Assembly: GCF_024539675.1 (NCBI RefSeq)
Contig: NZ_JAHHIT010000059.1
Location: forward strand, 1 to 62,811
From: Streptomyces hilarionis
GTDB taxonomy: Bacteria > Actinomycetota > Actinomycetes > Streptomycetales > Streptomycetaceae
Direction: 5' to 3'
DNA length: 62,811 nucleotides
Of the stretch, positions 49,167-59,406 are shown piece by piece (within the stretch, counting starts at the first letter, position 1; each line of letters opens with the position of its first letter). The notes under the pieces are model-generated. The model made no database searches. It saw nothing but the letters and a program-made list of their open reading frames with translations, and was not told the origin of the DNA. A program made the position numbers and the translations under genes.

Positions 49167-49874
49167 ATGGACACGATCGACACCGCCCGCCAGGACAGCG
49201 CCCTGCCCGTGGACGCCGAACCGCTCGGCCTCGCCCGCCGGACCCTCGACATCGCCTTCGCGCTGACGCTGCTCGTCCTGCTCCTGCCGCTGCTGGCGCT
49301 CCTTGCGCTCCTCGTCGAGGTGACCAGCGGCTCGCCCGTGCTCTTCCGCCAGCCCCGGGTCGGCGCGGGCGGCCGCGCGTTCACGCTGCTGAAGTTCCGG
49401 AGCATGAGACCGGGCGACGGCGGCCCCGAGGTCACCTGCGACCACGACCGGCGCGTGACCGGTCTGGGCCGGGTGCTGCGCCGCCTCAGCCTCGACGAAC
49501 TCCCTCAGCTGTGGAACGTGCTGAAGGGGGACATGACCCTGGCCGGTCCCCGCCCGGAGGTCCCGCACCTCGCCGAGCGCTACCCCCCGCAGTGCCGGTG
49601 GGTCTTCCGGTACCGCCCCGGCCTGACCGGCCCGTGCCAACTGCGCTCGCGCCACTACGCGCGCCGACTGGACGGCCGGGCCGATCCCGAGGAGTACTAC
49701 CTGCGGGTCCTGGTCGCCCAACGCACCGAACTGGACGCGGAGTTCCTGCGTCACGCCACGGTGCCCAGGGTGCTGGGCCTCACGCTGAGAACCCTGCTCT
49801 ACGTGCTCGCCGCCACGGGGGAGGGGCTCGGGCGCCGCAGGGCGTCCCGCCGCGCCGAAGGAGGCGGATCCTGA
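49167..49874 (+). CDS. Undecaprenyl-phosphate sugar phosphotransferase (PglC/WbaP-type)
   Basis: The 235-residue monotopic phosphoglycosyl transferase has an N-terminal hydrophobic helix (LDIAFALTLLVLLLPLLALL) followed by SGSPVLFRQPRVGAGGRAFT and LLKFRSMR. The D-E catalytic dyad is in LRRLSLDELPQLWNVLKGDM, then LAGPRPEVPHLAERYP and RYRPGLTGPCQLRSR. It is the likely first step of repeat-unit assembly, moving a sugar-1-phosphate from UDP-sugar to undecaprenyl phosphate. The substrate might be the UDP-4-amino sugar made by the PglE-PglF fusion, by analogy with PglC. AAGGGGACCGG precedes ATG 49167. Confidence 0.92.
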   Translation: MDTIDTARQDSALPVDAEPLGLARRTLDIAFALTLLVLLLPLLALLALLVEVTSGSPVLFRQPRVGAGGRAFTLLKFRSMRPGDGGPEVTCDHDRRVTGLGRVLRRLSLDELPQLWNVLKGDMTLAGPRPEVPHLAERYPPQCRWVFRYRPGLTGPCQLRSRHYARRLDGRADPEEYYLRVLVAQRTELDAEFLRHATVPRVLGLTLRTLLYVLAATGEGLGRRRASRRAEGGGS

Positions 49875-50845
49875 TGCGTGCCGTCGTGACCGGCGCGGCC
49901 GGGTTCATCGGTTCGCGGTTGTGCGAACACCTGTTGGCCTGCGGGGACGAGGTGATCGGCGTCGACGCGCTGACCGAGTTCTACGCACCCGCGCTCAAAC
50001 GCCGCAACCTCGCCCGGGTCCTGGGACGCGACCGGTTCTCCTTCCGCCGGGGAGACCTGCTGCGGTTCCGGCTCGAGCCGCTGCTGGCGACCGCGGACGC
50101 GGTGTACCACCTGGCCGGACAGCCCGGCGTCCGGGGATCGTGGGGCGCGGACTTCCCGCTCTATCTCGAACGCAACGTCCTCGTCACCCAGCGCGTGCTC
50201 GAAGCGGCCCGGGACACCCGGCTCCCGCGGCTGGTCTTCGCCTCCAGCTCCTCGGTGTACGGCGACGCCGAGACGTACCCCACCCGGGAGACCCTGCGGC
50301 CCCGTCCCGTCTCCCCGTACGGCGTCACCAAGCTGGCCGCGGAGCAGCTGTGCGAGACCTACCGCACGGTGTTCGGCGTCCCGGCGGTCTCCCTGAGACT
50401 CTTCAGCGTCTACGGCCCGCGGCAGCGGCCCGACATGGCCTTCTCGCGGCTGGTGGCGGCCGCCTGCGGGTGCCGGCCCTTCCCGATGTACGGCGACGGA
50501 GGGCAGAGCCGGGACTTCACCTACGTCGACGACGTCGTGCGCGGCATGCGGGCGGCCGCCCTGTCCGGGTGGAGCGGGGTCGCCAACCTGGGAGGCGGCA
50601 GCGAGGTGACGATGAACGAGGTCATCGCCGTCCTCGGGCAGCTGGCCGCGCCGGTCGACGTCGTGCGCGGGCCCGCGCGGCCCGGGGACGCCCGGCGCAC
50701 CGCGGCCGACATCACCCTCGCGCGGGACGCCTTCGGCTACCGGCCCGTCACGGACCTGCGCGGCGGACTGGCGGCGATGGTGCGGGCCGAGCAGGTCTCT
50801 CACGGGTTCCGCCCGAGCGAACGCCCGGTCGCGGGCCGCCGCTGA
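49874..50845 (+). CDS. NAD-dependent nucleotide-sugar epimerase/dehydratase
   Basis: The 323-residue extended SDR starts MRAVVTGAAGFIGSRLCEHL, has VYHLAGQPGVRGSWG, the SSSSVYGD strand, the catalytic Y-x3-K in YGVTKLAAEQLCE, and SLRLFSVYGPRQRPDMAF. The Q-P-G-V-R and R-P-D-M-A-F features are shared with UDP-glucuronate 4-epimerases and related NDP-sugar epimerases. Because UDP-GlcA is made here, UDP-galacturonate could be a product. The start overlaps the previous stop (TGATG). It converges on the methyltransferase gene across a weak hairpin. Confidence 0.85.
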   Translation: MRAVVTGAAGFIGSRLCEHLLACGDEVIGVDALTEFYAPALKRRNLARVLGRDRFSFRRGDLLRFRLEPLLATADAVYHLAGQPGVRGSWGADFPLYLERNVLVTQRVLEAARDTRLPRLVFASSSSVYGDAETYPTRETLRPRPVSPYGVTKLAAEQLCETYRTVFGVPAVSLRLFSVYGPRQRPDMAFSRLVAAACGCRPFPMYGDGGQSRDFTYVDDVVRGMRAAALSGWSGVANLGGGSEVTMNEVIAVLGQLAAPVDVVRGPARPGDARRTAADITLARDAFGYRPVTDLRGGLAAMVRAEQVSHGFRPSERPVAGRR

Positions 50846-50851
50846 CATCCT

Positions 50852-50875
50852 GGCCCGGGGCTGACGCTCCGGGCC
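50852..50875. terminator. Hairpin between converging genes
   Basis: GGCCCGG (50852-50858) and CCGGGCC (50869-50875) form a 7-bp stem with a 10-nt loop, 7 bp after the epimerase stop and about 50 bp from the methyltransferase stop. Confidence 0.45.
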
Positions 50876-50925
50876 GCCGGCGCCGTGCGGTGAGCCGCGT
50901 GCGCGCGGCCCCGACGGCAGGGCGG

Positions 50926-51900
50926 TCAGGGGCCCTTGGCCTGTGCACCGCGGTAGTACGCGACGATCTCCCGGGCGGTCATCTCCTTCTCGCTGCGGCG
51001 GCCGAGGAAATAGTGCGCCGAGGCGCTGTCGGCCGCGAACTCCGGTGCCACGAGGCGGTCGAGGCCTCTGAGCCAGCACGCCAGCCCCCGGGCCGCACGG
51101 CCCGCGAACGCCGAGCGGCTCAGCCCCCGCGTCAGATGGTCCACGCTCCACAGCATCTGGGTGCCCGGCCCCGCGACGGTTCCCGCGCTGATCTCCTCGA
51201 AGCGCCGGAAGAGGTAGCGGTGCCCGCTGGCCGTGAACCGGGTGAAGTCGTGGGCTCCCGCGTGCACCTGCTGGAGGAACGGCGTCTCCGCGTACACGAG
51301 TCCGCCGTCCTTGAGCACCCGGTGGATCTCGGCGACCACCGTGGCCGGGTCGAGCACGTGCTCCAGGACGGCCTGCGCCAGCACCGCGTCGACGCTCGCC
51401 GGGGGAAGGGGGATCCGGTGGGCGTCGGCGATGAACTGGGTCACCGGACTGCCCACGATGTCGAAGCCGACGACCTGGACGCGCGGATCGCGGTAGATCG
51501 CGTCGACCCCGTTGCCGACCGTCGCCCCACCGACCACCAGCAGGCGTGGGGACCGGCCCGGCAGGGCCCGCAGCAGCAGGTCGATGTTGCGGGCGGCGAC
51601 ACGGTTGGGCGGTTTGAGGAGCCTGCGCAAGGGCGCCGGAAGTCCGTCCGCGCCCCGCACGGTGCCGGTCCCCGCCGGGCCGGTGGCATCGGGCGCCGCC
51701 AGCACCGCCGTCCGGTCCACGACGCTGTCGGCGAAGTCGACGAGGACCGGCCAGCGTCCCGCGACCGGGAGGGCGAGCGGCGCGTTGCACGGGCAGCCGG
51801 GTGAGTGGCACCGGAGCTCCCCGGGGGCCGGTTCCAGCGCGGACCGGCAGTGCGGGCACACCAGCAGGGGCTCGATGGCGTGCGGTTCGGCCAGGACCAT
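50926..51900 (-). CDS. Methyltransferase with N-terminal zinc ribbon
   Basis: The 324-residue protein has an N-terminal ribbon (LLVCPHCRSALEP and RCHSPGCPC, four cysteines) that resembles Trm112-like modules. A SAM methyltransferase core follows: LLVVGGATVGNGVDAIYRDP, VVGFDIVGSPVTQFIADAHR, ASVDAVLAQAVLEHVLDP and VLKDGGLVYAETPFLQQ. The H-E-H/L-E-H region is typical of methyltransferase 11/23 proteins in polysaccharide loci. It may O-methylate a sugar of the repeat unit. ATG 51900 is divergent from the next glycosyltransferase, and copy D of the shared element lies between them. Confidence 0.82.
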   Translation of the reverse strand: MVLAEPHAIEPLLVCPHCRSALEPAPGELRCHSPGCPCNAPLALPVAGRWPVLVDFADSVVDRTAVLAAPDATGPAGTGTVRGADGLPAPLRRLLKPPNRVAARNIDLLLRALPGRSPRLLVVGGATVGNGVDAIYRDPRVQVVGFDIVGSPVTQFIADAHRIPLPPASVDAVLAQAVLEHVLDPATVVAEIHRVLKDGGLVYAETPFLQQVHAGAHDFTRFTASGHRYLFRRFEEISAGTVAGPGTQMLWSVDHLTRGLSRSAFAGRAARGLACWLRGLDRLVAPEFAADSASAHYFLGRRSEKEMTAREIVAYYRGAQAKGP

Positions 51901-52035
51901 GGGCGTTCCTCCGGGGAGGAGGGGACCTCCTGCCAGCCCAGTATCCGAGCCCCGCACCGGCCCGGCATCTCCGCTCGCCCCCGCGGCGGAACGCCTGGCC
52001 ACGCGGGTGGCGCCGGTGTCGGTCCGGTCCTCGGA

Positions 52036-52088
52036 TTGACCGGGGCCACTGCCGGGGCGAAGATGTACGTATACGTCGTAAATATACG
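52036..52088 (+). promoter_or_regulatory. EPS-locus promoter with shared element, copy D
   Basis: TTGACC (52036-52041) is followed 34 bp from its first base by TATACGTCGTAAATATACG (52070-52088), the same geometry as copy A. The element lies 26 bp before the start at 52115, which gives the message a very short leader. Confidence 0.7.
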
Positions 52089-52114
52089 TAATAGCCCATC
52101 GGTGGTGATCGTTC

Positions 52115-53395
52115 ATGCGGTACGGGACCCTCGCGCCCCGCCCGGGACGGCCGGACGGCACGGCCGGAGGCTGGCCCGCGTCCGCGCCCCCCGTGGCGCC
52201 CGCCGGGGAACTGCCCCCGGCGCCGGCCCTTCCGCGGATCAAGGTCCTGCACGTCATCACCCGCTTCCGGGCCGGCGCCGGCGGCAACACCCTGCTGTCG
52301 GCCGCGGGCCTGGACGCCGACCGCTACGAGGTGTGGGTCGCCGGCGTGCCCGGCGGCGACCTGTGGGCACAGGCCCGGGCCGCCGGGGTGCGCACCGTCG
52401 AGATACCGGGGTTCCGCCACACGCTGGCCCCCGGGGACCTGCTCGTCCTGGGACGGCTCGTGCGGCTCATCCGCCGGGAGCGCTTCACGGTCGTGCACAC
52501 GCACTCCGCGAAGGGCGGCTTCCTCGGCCGCGTCGCGGCGGGCCTGTGCCGCACCCCCGTGGTGGTGCACACCTTCCACGGACTCAGCTTCCACCCGTAC
52601 ATGTCCCGCTCCCGCCGCACGCTCTACCGGGCCCTTGAGCGCGTGACGCGGCGTCTGGCCCACGGGTTCCTCGCCGTCGCACCGCGCGTGGCCCAGGAGG
52701 TCGTCGAGCAACGCCTGGCGCCGCCCGGCCGCGTCGAGGTGGTGCCGTCCGCCGTACGGCTGGCGGACATCCCCGAGGCCTTCGATCCCGGCGCCCGCGC
52801 CCTGCTCGGCGTCCCCCGGGGCACGGCCCTGGTCGGCACCGTCGGCCGCGTCGACACGCAGAAGGACCCCCTCGCCTTCGTCCGCATGGCGGCCGCGATC
52901 CGGGCGCGGCACCCGGACACCGCGTTCGTCATGATCGGGGACGGACCGCTGGCCGGCGAGGTGCGAGGGCTCGCCGCGGACCTGGGCGTCGAGGTGACCC
53001 TCACCGGAGAGCGCCCGGACGCCGACCGGCTCGTGGCCGGACTGGACGTCTTCGTGATCACCTCACGCTACGAAGGACTCGGCCGCGCCCTCACCGAGGC
53101 CCTGGCCGCCGCCCGGCCGGTCGTCGCGACGGCCGTGAACGGGGTGCCCGACCTGGTCGAGCACGGCGCCACCGGACTGCTCGTGCCGCCGGCCGATCCC
53201 GGGAGCGCCGCACGCGCGGTCGGCTGGCTCCTCGACCATCCGCGCGAGGCCGCGCGGATGGGCCGGCAGGGCAGCCTGCGGGTCCGCGCCGCCTTCGCGC
53301 CCGAGGCCATGTGCGGGGCCGTCGACGCCTGCTACCGCGGTCTGCTCGGCCTCCCCGCCGCCGCACGCGCACCGGGAGGCGCCCTCGACCGCTGA
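52115..53395 (+). CDS. GT4 family glycosyltransferase
   Basis: The 426-residue GT-B enzyme reads RIKVLHVITRFRAGAGGNTL, VVHTHSAKGGFLGRVAAGLC and TFHGLSFHPYMSRSRR in the acceptor half. The donor half is VGTVGRVDTQKDPLAFVRMA, FVMIGDGPLAGEVRG and the family E-x7-E region SRYEGLGRALTEALAAARPV. The first 40 residues are low-complexity. It is close to GT4 enzymes of the WcaL/Pgl type in EPS clusters. It begins the long operon that ends with rmlD, 26 bp after shared element D. Confidence 0.92.
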   Translation: MRYGTLAPRPGRPDGTAGGWPASAPPVAPAGELPPAPALPRIKVLHVITRFRAGAGGNTLLSAAGLDADRYEVWVAGVPGGDLWAQARAAGVRTVEIPGFRHTLAPGDLLVLGRLVRLIRRERFTVVHTHSAKGGFLGRVAAGLCRTPVVVHTFHGLSFHPYMSRSRRTLYRALERVTRRLAHGFLAVAPRVAQEVVEQRLAPPGRVEVVPSAVRLADIPEAFDPGARALLGVPRGTALVGTVGRVDTQKDPLAFVRMAAAIRARHPDTAFVMIGDGPLAGEVRGLAADLGVEVTLTGERPDADRLVAGLDVFVITSRYEGLGRALTEALAAARPVVATAVNGVPDLVEHGATGLLVPPADPGSAARAVGWLLDHPREAARMGRQGSLRVRAAFAPEAMCGAVDACYRGLLGLPAAARAPGGALDR

Positions 53396-53460
53396 CCGCC
53401 GCACCGACCCACACCAGACCCTCGGCCACGAGCCGACACGCGCCGACCACGGAGATCCCC

Positions 53461-54786
53461 ATGCGCCTGACAGTCATCGGCACCGGATACGTCGGGGCGG
53501 TGCACGCCGCCTGCATGGCGGACATCGGGCACGACGTGCTCGGCGTCGACGTCGACGCCGACAGGATCGCCGCCCTGACCGCGGGCACCCCGCCGTTCTT
53601 CGAACCAGGCCTGTCGGAGACGCTGACGAGAGCCGTGAACAGCGGCCGCCTGCGCTTCACCACCTCCCCCTCCGACGCCGCCCGGTTCGCCGACACCCAC
53701 TTCGTCTGCGTCGGCACACCGCAGCGCCCCGACACGGGCGCCGCCGACCTGCGCCACGTCGAGGCGGCCGTCGACGGCCTGGCGTCCGGACTGCGCGACA
53801 GCGGCCACGAACAGGCCCTGGTGGTCGGCAAGTCCACCGTCCCGGTCGGCACGGCCGCCCGCCTCGCCGACCGGCTGCGCGCCACCGCCCCCGGGGCCGA
53901 AGTGGCCTGGAACCCGGAGTTCCTGCGCGAGGGCTGTGCCGTCCAGGACACCCTGCGACCCGAACGCATCGTGGCCGGCACCACCTCCCCGCGCGCCGAG
54001 GCCCGGCTCAGGGAGATCTACGCGCCCCTCCTGGACGCGGGCGCCCCCTTCATCGCCACCGACCCGGCCACCGCAGAACTGGTCAAGGCGGCCTCCAACT
54101 CCTTCCTCGCCACCAAGATCTCCTTCATCAACGCCATGGCCGAGATCTGCGAGGCGACCGGCGCCGACGTGCTCACCCTCGCCGAGGCGATGGGCCGCGA
54201 CTCCCGCATCGGCCCCCGCTTCCTCTCCCCGGGGCTCGGCTTCGGCGGCAGCTGCCTGCCCAAGGACATCCGGGCGTTCGCCGCCCGCGCCGAGGAACTC
54301 GGACTCGGCCGCTCCGTCGCCTTCCTGCGGCAGATCGACGAGATCAACACCCGCCAGCGGCTGCGCACCGTCGACCTCGCCGAGCGACTCCTCGGCGGCT
54401 CGCTCGCCGACCGCAGCGTCGCCGTGCTCGGCGCCGCCTTCAAGCCCGGCAGCGACGACGTGCGGGACTCGCCCGCACTCGTCGTGGCCGACGAGGTCCG
54501 CCGCCGGGGCGCACAGGTCCGCGTGCACGACCCCGAGGCGACCGACAACGCCCGGGCCGTCCACCCCGAACTCCAGTACGCCCTGGACGTGGCCAAGGCC
54601 TGCGAGCGGGCCGACGTCGTCCTGCACCTGACGGAGTGGCCCCAGTACCGGGACCTGGACCCCGCCGCGCTCGCCACCGTGGTGCGCTCCCCGGTCCTGG
54701 TGGACGCCCGCAACGCCCTGGACCCCGCCCGGTGGCGCTCCGCGGGGTGGTCGGTGCACGCCCTCGGCCGCCCCGAAACCGGTTGA
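53461..54786 (+). CDS. ugd: UDP-glucose 6-dehydrogenase
   Basis: The 441-residue enzyme has the N-terminal Rossmann MRLTVIGTGYVGAVHAACMA, then FVCVGTPQ, VVGKSTVPVGTA, VAWNPEFLREGCAVQD, AELVKAASNSFLATKISFIN and the catalytic Cys265 in GFGGSCLPKDIRAF. The C-terminal NAD-linked domain is VAVLGAAFKPGSDDVRDSP. It oxidises UDP-glucose to UDP-glucuronate in two steps. The next gene decarboxylates that product, so the pair gives UDP-xylose. It follows the GT4 gene by 65 bp with a GGAG site. Confidence 0.95.
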   Translation: MRLTVIGTGYVGAVHAACMADIGHDVLGVDVDADRIAALTAGTPPFFEPGLSETLTRAVNSGRLRFTTSPSDAARFADTHFVCVGTPQRPDTGAADLRHVEAAVDGLASGLRDSGHEQALVVGKSTVPVGTAARLADRLRATAPGAEVAWNPEFLREGCAVQDTLRPERIVAGTTSPRAEARLREIYAPLLDAGAPFIATDPATAELVKAASNSFLATKISFINAMAEICEATGADVLTLAEAMGRDSRIGPRFLSPGLGFGGSCLPKDIRAFAARAEELGLGRSVAFLRQIDEINTRQRLRTVDLAERLLGGSLADRSVAVLGAAFKPGSDDVRDSPALVVADEVRRRGAQVRVHDPEATDNARAVHPELQYALDVAKACERADVVLHLTEWPQYRDLDPAALATVVRSPVLVDARNALDPARWRSAGWSVHALGRPETG

Positions 54787-54806
54787 GAGACGGGAGGAAG
54801 AAGTCC

Positions 54807-55780
<974 letters not shown>

Positions 55781-55784
<4 letters not shown>

Positions 55785-56848
55785 AAGCACTCGTCCTGTG
55801 CGGCGGAGCGGGCACCCGGCTCCGGCCGATCACGCACACCTCAGCCAAACAACTGGTGCCCGTGGCCAACAAACCCGTGCTCTTCTACGGACTCGAGGCC
55901 ATCGCCGCCGCCGGCGTCCGGGAGACCGGGATCGTGGTCGGCGACACCGAGCGGGAGATCCGCGCCGCGGTCGGCGACGGCTCCGCCTTCGGGCTGGACG
56001 TCACCTACCTGCACCAGGACGCCCCGCGCGGGCTCGCCCACGCCGTCGCCATCGCCCGCGACTTCCTCGGCGACGACGACTTCGTCATGTACCTCGGCGA
56101 CAACTTCATCGTCGGCGGCATCTCCGGCGTCGTCGACGACTTCCGCAGAGAGAGGCCGGACGCCCGCATCCTGCTGACCCACGTCTCCGAGCCGACCGCC
56201 TTCGGCATCGCCGAACTCGACGCGGACGGCCGGGTGGTGGGCCTGGAGGAGAAACCGCGCGAGCCCAAGAGCGACCTCGCGCTGGTCGGCGTCTACCTCT
56301 TCACCCCGGCCGTGCACGAGGCCGTCCGCTCCATCGGCCCCTCGCGGCGCGGCGAACTGGAGATCACCGACGCGCTGCAATGGCTGCTCGACCGCGGTCT
56401 CGACGTGCGCTCCACGACGATCTCCGGCTACTGGAAGGACACCGGGAACGTCACCGACATGCTGGAGGTCAACCGCTCCGTCCTGGAGACGATCGAAGCG
56501 CGCGTCGACGGCAGCGTCGACGACGCGAGCGAGATCATCGGCCGCGTCCGCATCGAGGACGGCGCGAAGGTGTTCGCCAGCCGGATCGTCGGCCCGGCCG
56601 TCATCGGCGCCGGCACCGTCATCGACCACTCCTACGTCGGCCCCTTCACCTCGATCGCGGAGGACTGCGTGATCGAGGAGAGCGAGATCGAGTACTCCAT
56701 CGTGCTGCACCGGGCGTCCATCGCCGGCATGCGCCGCATCGAGGTCTCCCTGATCGGCCACAACGTCGAGGTGACCCCCGCGCCCCGCACCCCCTGCGTG
56801 CACCGGCTGGTGCTCGGCGACCACAGCAAAGTGCAGATCCCGACATGA
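55781..56848 (+). CDS. rmlA: Glucose-1-phosphate thymidylyltransferase, long form
   Basis: The 355-residue protein reads MKALVLCGGAGTRLRPITHT (G-G-x-G-T-R-L), AKQLVPVANKPVLFYGLEAI, MYLGDNFIVGGI, GIAELDADGRVVGLEEKP and SGYWKDTGNVTDMLEVN. The extra 60-70 residues at the C-terminus (SIVLHRASIAGMRRIEVSLI) form a left-handed beta-helix, as in the long RfbA/StrD type of actinomycete antibiotic and EPS clusters. It makes dTDP-glucose. The start overlaps the preceding stop (ATGA), and the end overlaps rmlB the same way. Confidence 0.95.
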
Positions 56849-57840
56849 GCGCCACCCGGATCCTGGTCACCGGCGGAGCCGGATTCATCGGCTCCCACTA
56901 CGTCCGCACCCTGCTCGGCCCGGACGGCCCGCCGGACGTGGCCGTCACGGTGCTCGACAAACTCACCTACGCCGGGAACCCCGCCAACCTGGACGAGGTC
57001 CGCGACACCCCCCGGTTCGCCTTCGTCCAGGGCGACGTCTGCGACCCGGAGCTGGTCGGGAAACTCGTCTCCGAACACGACGAGGTCGTGCACTTCGCGG
57101 CGGAGTCCCACGTCGACCGGTCCATCCTGGGCGCGGACGCGTTCGTCCGCACGAACGTCCTCGGCACCCAGACCCTCCTGGACGCGGCGCTGCGCCACGG
57201 ACTGCGGACCTTCGTGCACATCTCCTCCGACGAGGTCTACGGCTCGATCCCCGAGGGTTCCTGGCCGGAGACCGACCCGCTGTGCCCCAACTCGCCCTAC
57301 GCGGCCTCCAAAGCGGCCTCGGACCTCATCGCGCTCGCCCATCACCGCACCCACGGCCTCGACGTCCGCGTCACCCGCTGCTCCAACAACTACGGCCACC
57401 ACCAGTTCCCCGAGAAGGTGATCCCGCTCTTCGTCACCCGCCTCCTGGACGGCGGGGACGTCCCCCTCTACGGCGACGGCCTCAACGTCCGCGACTGGGT
57501 CCACATCGACGACCACGTCCAGGGCGTCGAACTCGTCCGGCGAGGCGGCCGGCCCGGCGAGGTCTACAACATCGGCGGCGGCAACGAACTGTCCAACCGC
57601 GACCTCACCGGCCTGCTGCTCGCCGAGTGCGCGGCCGGCTGGGACCGGGTCACCTACGTCGAGGACCGCAAGGGACACGACCGCCGCTACTCGGTCGACT
57701 ACACGAAGATCCGCGACGAACTCGGGTACCGCCCGCGCAAGGAACTCGCCGCCGGCATCACGGAGACCGTCGACTGGTACCGCACCCACCGGGTGTGGTG
57801 GGAGCCGCTGCGGCCGACGCCCGCGGGCGCGACGCCATGA
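56845..57840 (+). CDS. rmlB: dTDP-glucose 4,6-dehydratase
   Basis: The 331-residue SDR has RILVTGGAGFIGSHYVRTLL, VVHFAAESHVDRSILGADAF, ISSDEVYGSIPEGSWPETD, the catalytic Y-x3-K in PYAASKAASDLIALA, and SNNYGHHQFPEKVIPLFV with the RmlB-specific S-N-N-Y-G. It converts dTDP-glucose to dTDP-4-keto-6-deoxyglucose. It overlaps both neighbours by 4 nt, in a tightly coupled rmlA-rmlB-rmlD string. Confidence 0.97.
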   Translation: MSATRILVTGGAGFIGSHYVRTLLGPDGPPDVAVTVLDKLTYAGNPANLDEVRDTPRFAFVQGDVCDPELVGKLVSEHDEVVHFAAESHVDRSILGADAFVRTNVLGTQTLLDAALRHGLRTFVHISSDEVYGSIPEGSWPETDPLCPNSPYAASKAASDLIALAHHRTHGLDVRVTRCSNNYGHHQFPEKVIPLFVTRLLDGGDVPLYGDGLNVRDWVHIDDHVQGVELVRRGGRPGEVYNIGGGNELSNRDLTGLLLAECAAGWDRVTYVEDRKGHDRRYSVDYTKIRDELGYRPRKELAAGITETVDWYRTHRVWWEPLRPTPAGATP

Positions 57841-58724
57841 CCCGCGGCTGGCTGGTCACCGGGGCCGACGGCATGCTGGGGCGCGAGGTCGTCGCCCGGC
57901 TCACGGCCCGCCGGACACCCCTCCTCGCGGCCGGCCACGCGCAACTCGACATCGCCGACCGCGACGACGTCCAGGACGCCCTCGACCGCTACCGGCCCGC
58001 GGCCGTGGTCAACTGCGCCGCCTGGACGGACGTCGACGGGGCCGAGACCCACGAGAGGGAGGCGCTCGCCGTCAACGGACACGGCCCCGCCCGCCTCGCC
58101 GAGGGATGCCGAGGACGCGGCACGGTCCTGCTGCACGTCTCCACCGACTACGTCTTCCCCGGTGACGGCGCCCGTCCCTACACCGAGACCGACGCCCCCG
58201 GGCCGCGCACCGCCTACGGGCGGACCAAGCTCGCCGGGGAACAGGCCGTGCTCGCCTCGCTCCCCGGCACCGGGCACGTCGTGCGCACCGCCTGGCTGTA
58301 CGGGGCGGGCGGCCGCAACTTCGTCCGCACCATGATCCGCCTAGAGGACACACGCGTCGAGCTCCAGGTCGTCGACGACCAGCGGGGACAGCCCACATGG
58401 ACCGGCGACGTCGCCGACCGGCTGATCGCGCTGGGGAGTTCGGCCCTCGCCGGGGAGGCGCCGCCCGGCGTCTACCATGCGACCGCCGGGGGAGAGGCGA
58501 CCTGGAACCAGCTGGCCCGCGAGGTCTTCCGGCTGCTGGGCGCCGATCCGCGCCGGGTGCGCCCGTGCCGCACGACCGGGCTCGCGCGGCCCGCCTACAG
58601 CGTCCTCGGCCACGCCCGCTGGGCGGTTGCCGGGCTCCCGCCGCCGCGGCACTGGCGTCAGGCGCTGGCCGACGCGTTCCCCTCGCTGCTGGCCGTCGAA
58701 CGCAGCGCCCGGCAGGCCTCGTAG
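57837..58724 (+). CDS. rmlD: dTDP-4-dehydrorhamnose reductase
   Basis: The 295-residue SDR reads RGWLVTGADGMLGREVVARL, VVNCAAWTDVDGAE, LLHVSTDYVFPGDGARPYTE, the catalytic Y-x3-K in AYGRTKLAGEQAVL, and TAWLYGAGGRNFVRTM. It performs the NADPH-dependent last step to dTDP-L-rhamnose. The final 67 bp overlap rmlC on the opposite strand, encoding the less conserved tail SLLAVERSARQAS. Confidence 0.95.
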   Translation: MTRGWLVTGADGMLGREVVARLTARRTPLLAAGHAQLDIADRDDVQDALDRYRPAAVVNCAAWTDVDGAETHEREALAVNGHGPARLAEGCRGRGTVLLHVSTDYVFPGDGARPYTETDAPGPRTAYGRTKLAGEQAVLASLPGTGHVVRTAWLYGAGGRNFVRTMIRLEDTRVELQVVDDQRGQPTWTGDVADRLIALGSSALAGEAPPGVYHATAGGEATWNQLAREVFRLLGADPRRVRPCRTTGLARPAYSVLGHARWAVAGLPPPRHWRQALADAFPSLLAVERSARQAS

Positions 58725-59275
58725 GACGGCAGCAGTCCCTGGTGCTCGGCCGCGGCGAGGGTGGGCGCCGCGGCGTCCTTCTCGGACAGCACGGGGTCCC
58801 CGGTCAGCGGCCAGTCGATGCCCAGGGCCGGGTCGAGGGGGTGGACGCCGTGCTCGGCATGCGGCGTGTACCCCGTGGAACACAGGTAGACGACCGTGCT
58901 GTCGGCGGCCAGGGAGAGGAAGGCATGACCGAGGCCCTCCGAGAGGTAGACGCACCGGTGGGACGCGTCGTCGAGCCGCACGGTCTCCCACTCGCCGAAG
59001 GTGGGGGAACCCGTCCGCAGGTCCGCCACGACGTCCAGCACCGCACCGCGCACGCACGTCACGTACTTGGCCTGCCCCGGCGGCACGTCGGCGAAGTGCA
59101 CGCCCCGCAGCACCCCTTGCGCCGAGACGGAGCAGTTCGCCTGCGCGAGACCGAGATCCCGCCCGGCGGACCCGCGGAAGTCGTCTGCGCTGAACCATGC
59201 GTGGAAGGAGCCCCGCCGGTCCGCGAACAGCCGCGGTTCGTGGACCCAGGCTCCCTCAATCCTCAGCGGCTTCAC
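58658..59275 (-). CDS. rmlC: dTDP-4-dehydrorhamnose 3,5-epimerase
   Basis: The 205-residue cupin from GTG 59275 (V-K-P-L-R-I-E-G-A-W) shows FADRRGSFHAWFSADDFRGS, QANCSVSAQGVLRGVHFADV (the active-site His), KYVTCVRGAVLDVVADLRTG and FLSLAADSTVVYLCSTGYTP. It inverts C3 and C5 of dTDP-4-keto-6-deoxyglucose. It is on the opposite strand from the other rml genes, tail to tail with rmlD with a 67-bp overlap. The start is not certain (GTG 59284 or ATG 59299 are alternatives). Confidence 0.93.
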   Translation of the reverse strand: MKPLRIEGAWVHEPRLFADRRGSFHAWFSADDFRGSAGRDLGLAQANCSVSAQGVLRGVHFADVPPGQAKYVTCVRGAVLDVVADLRTGSPTFGEWETVRLDDASHRCVYLSEGLGHAFLSLAADSTVVYLCSTGYTPHAEHGVHPLDPALGIDWPLTGDPVLSEKDAAAPTLAAAEHQGLLPSYEACRALRSTASSEGNASASA

Positions 59276-59406
59276 GCGGACCACGTCCTTCCGCCACATG
59301 CGACCGGACCGGCAGAACCCCTCGGTCACCTGGTCATGATGCCGATTCTAGCTCCGCCGCCGTATCCTGGAGACACGGCGAACAACACGGCGGCGTGGCT
59401 TCGACC

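Noticed and set aside
37262..52110. Conserved short peptide encoded across the shared EPS element (Y-V-V-N-V/I-R)
   Set aside because: Reading through the element in one frame gives similar peptides at all five sites, but there is no consistent start codon or stop, and several changes alter residues while preserving DNA symmetry. A protein-binding DNA site explains the pattern better than a leader peptide.
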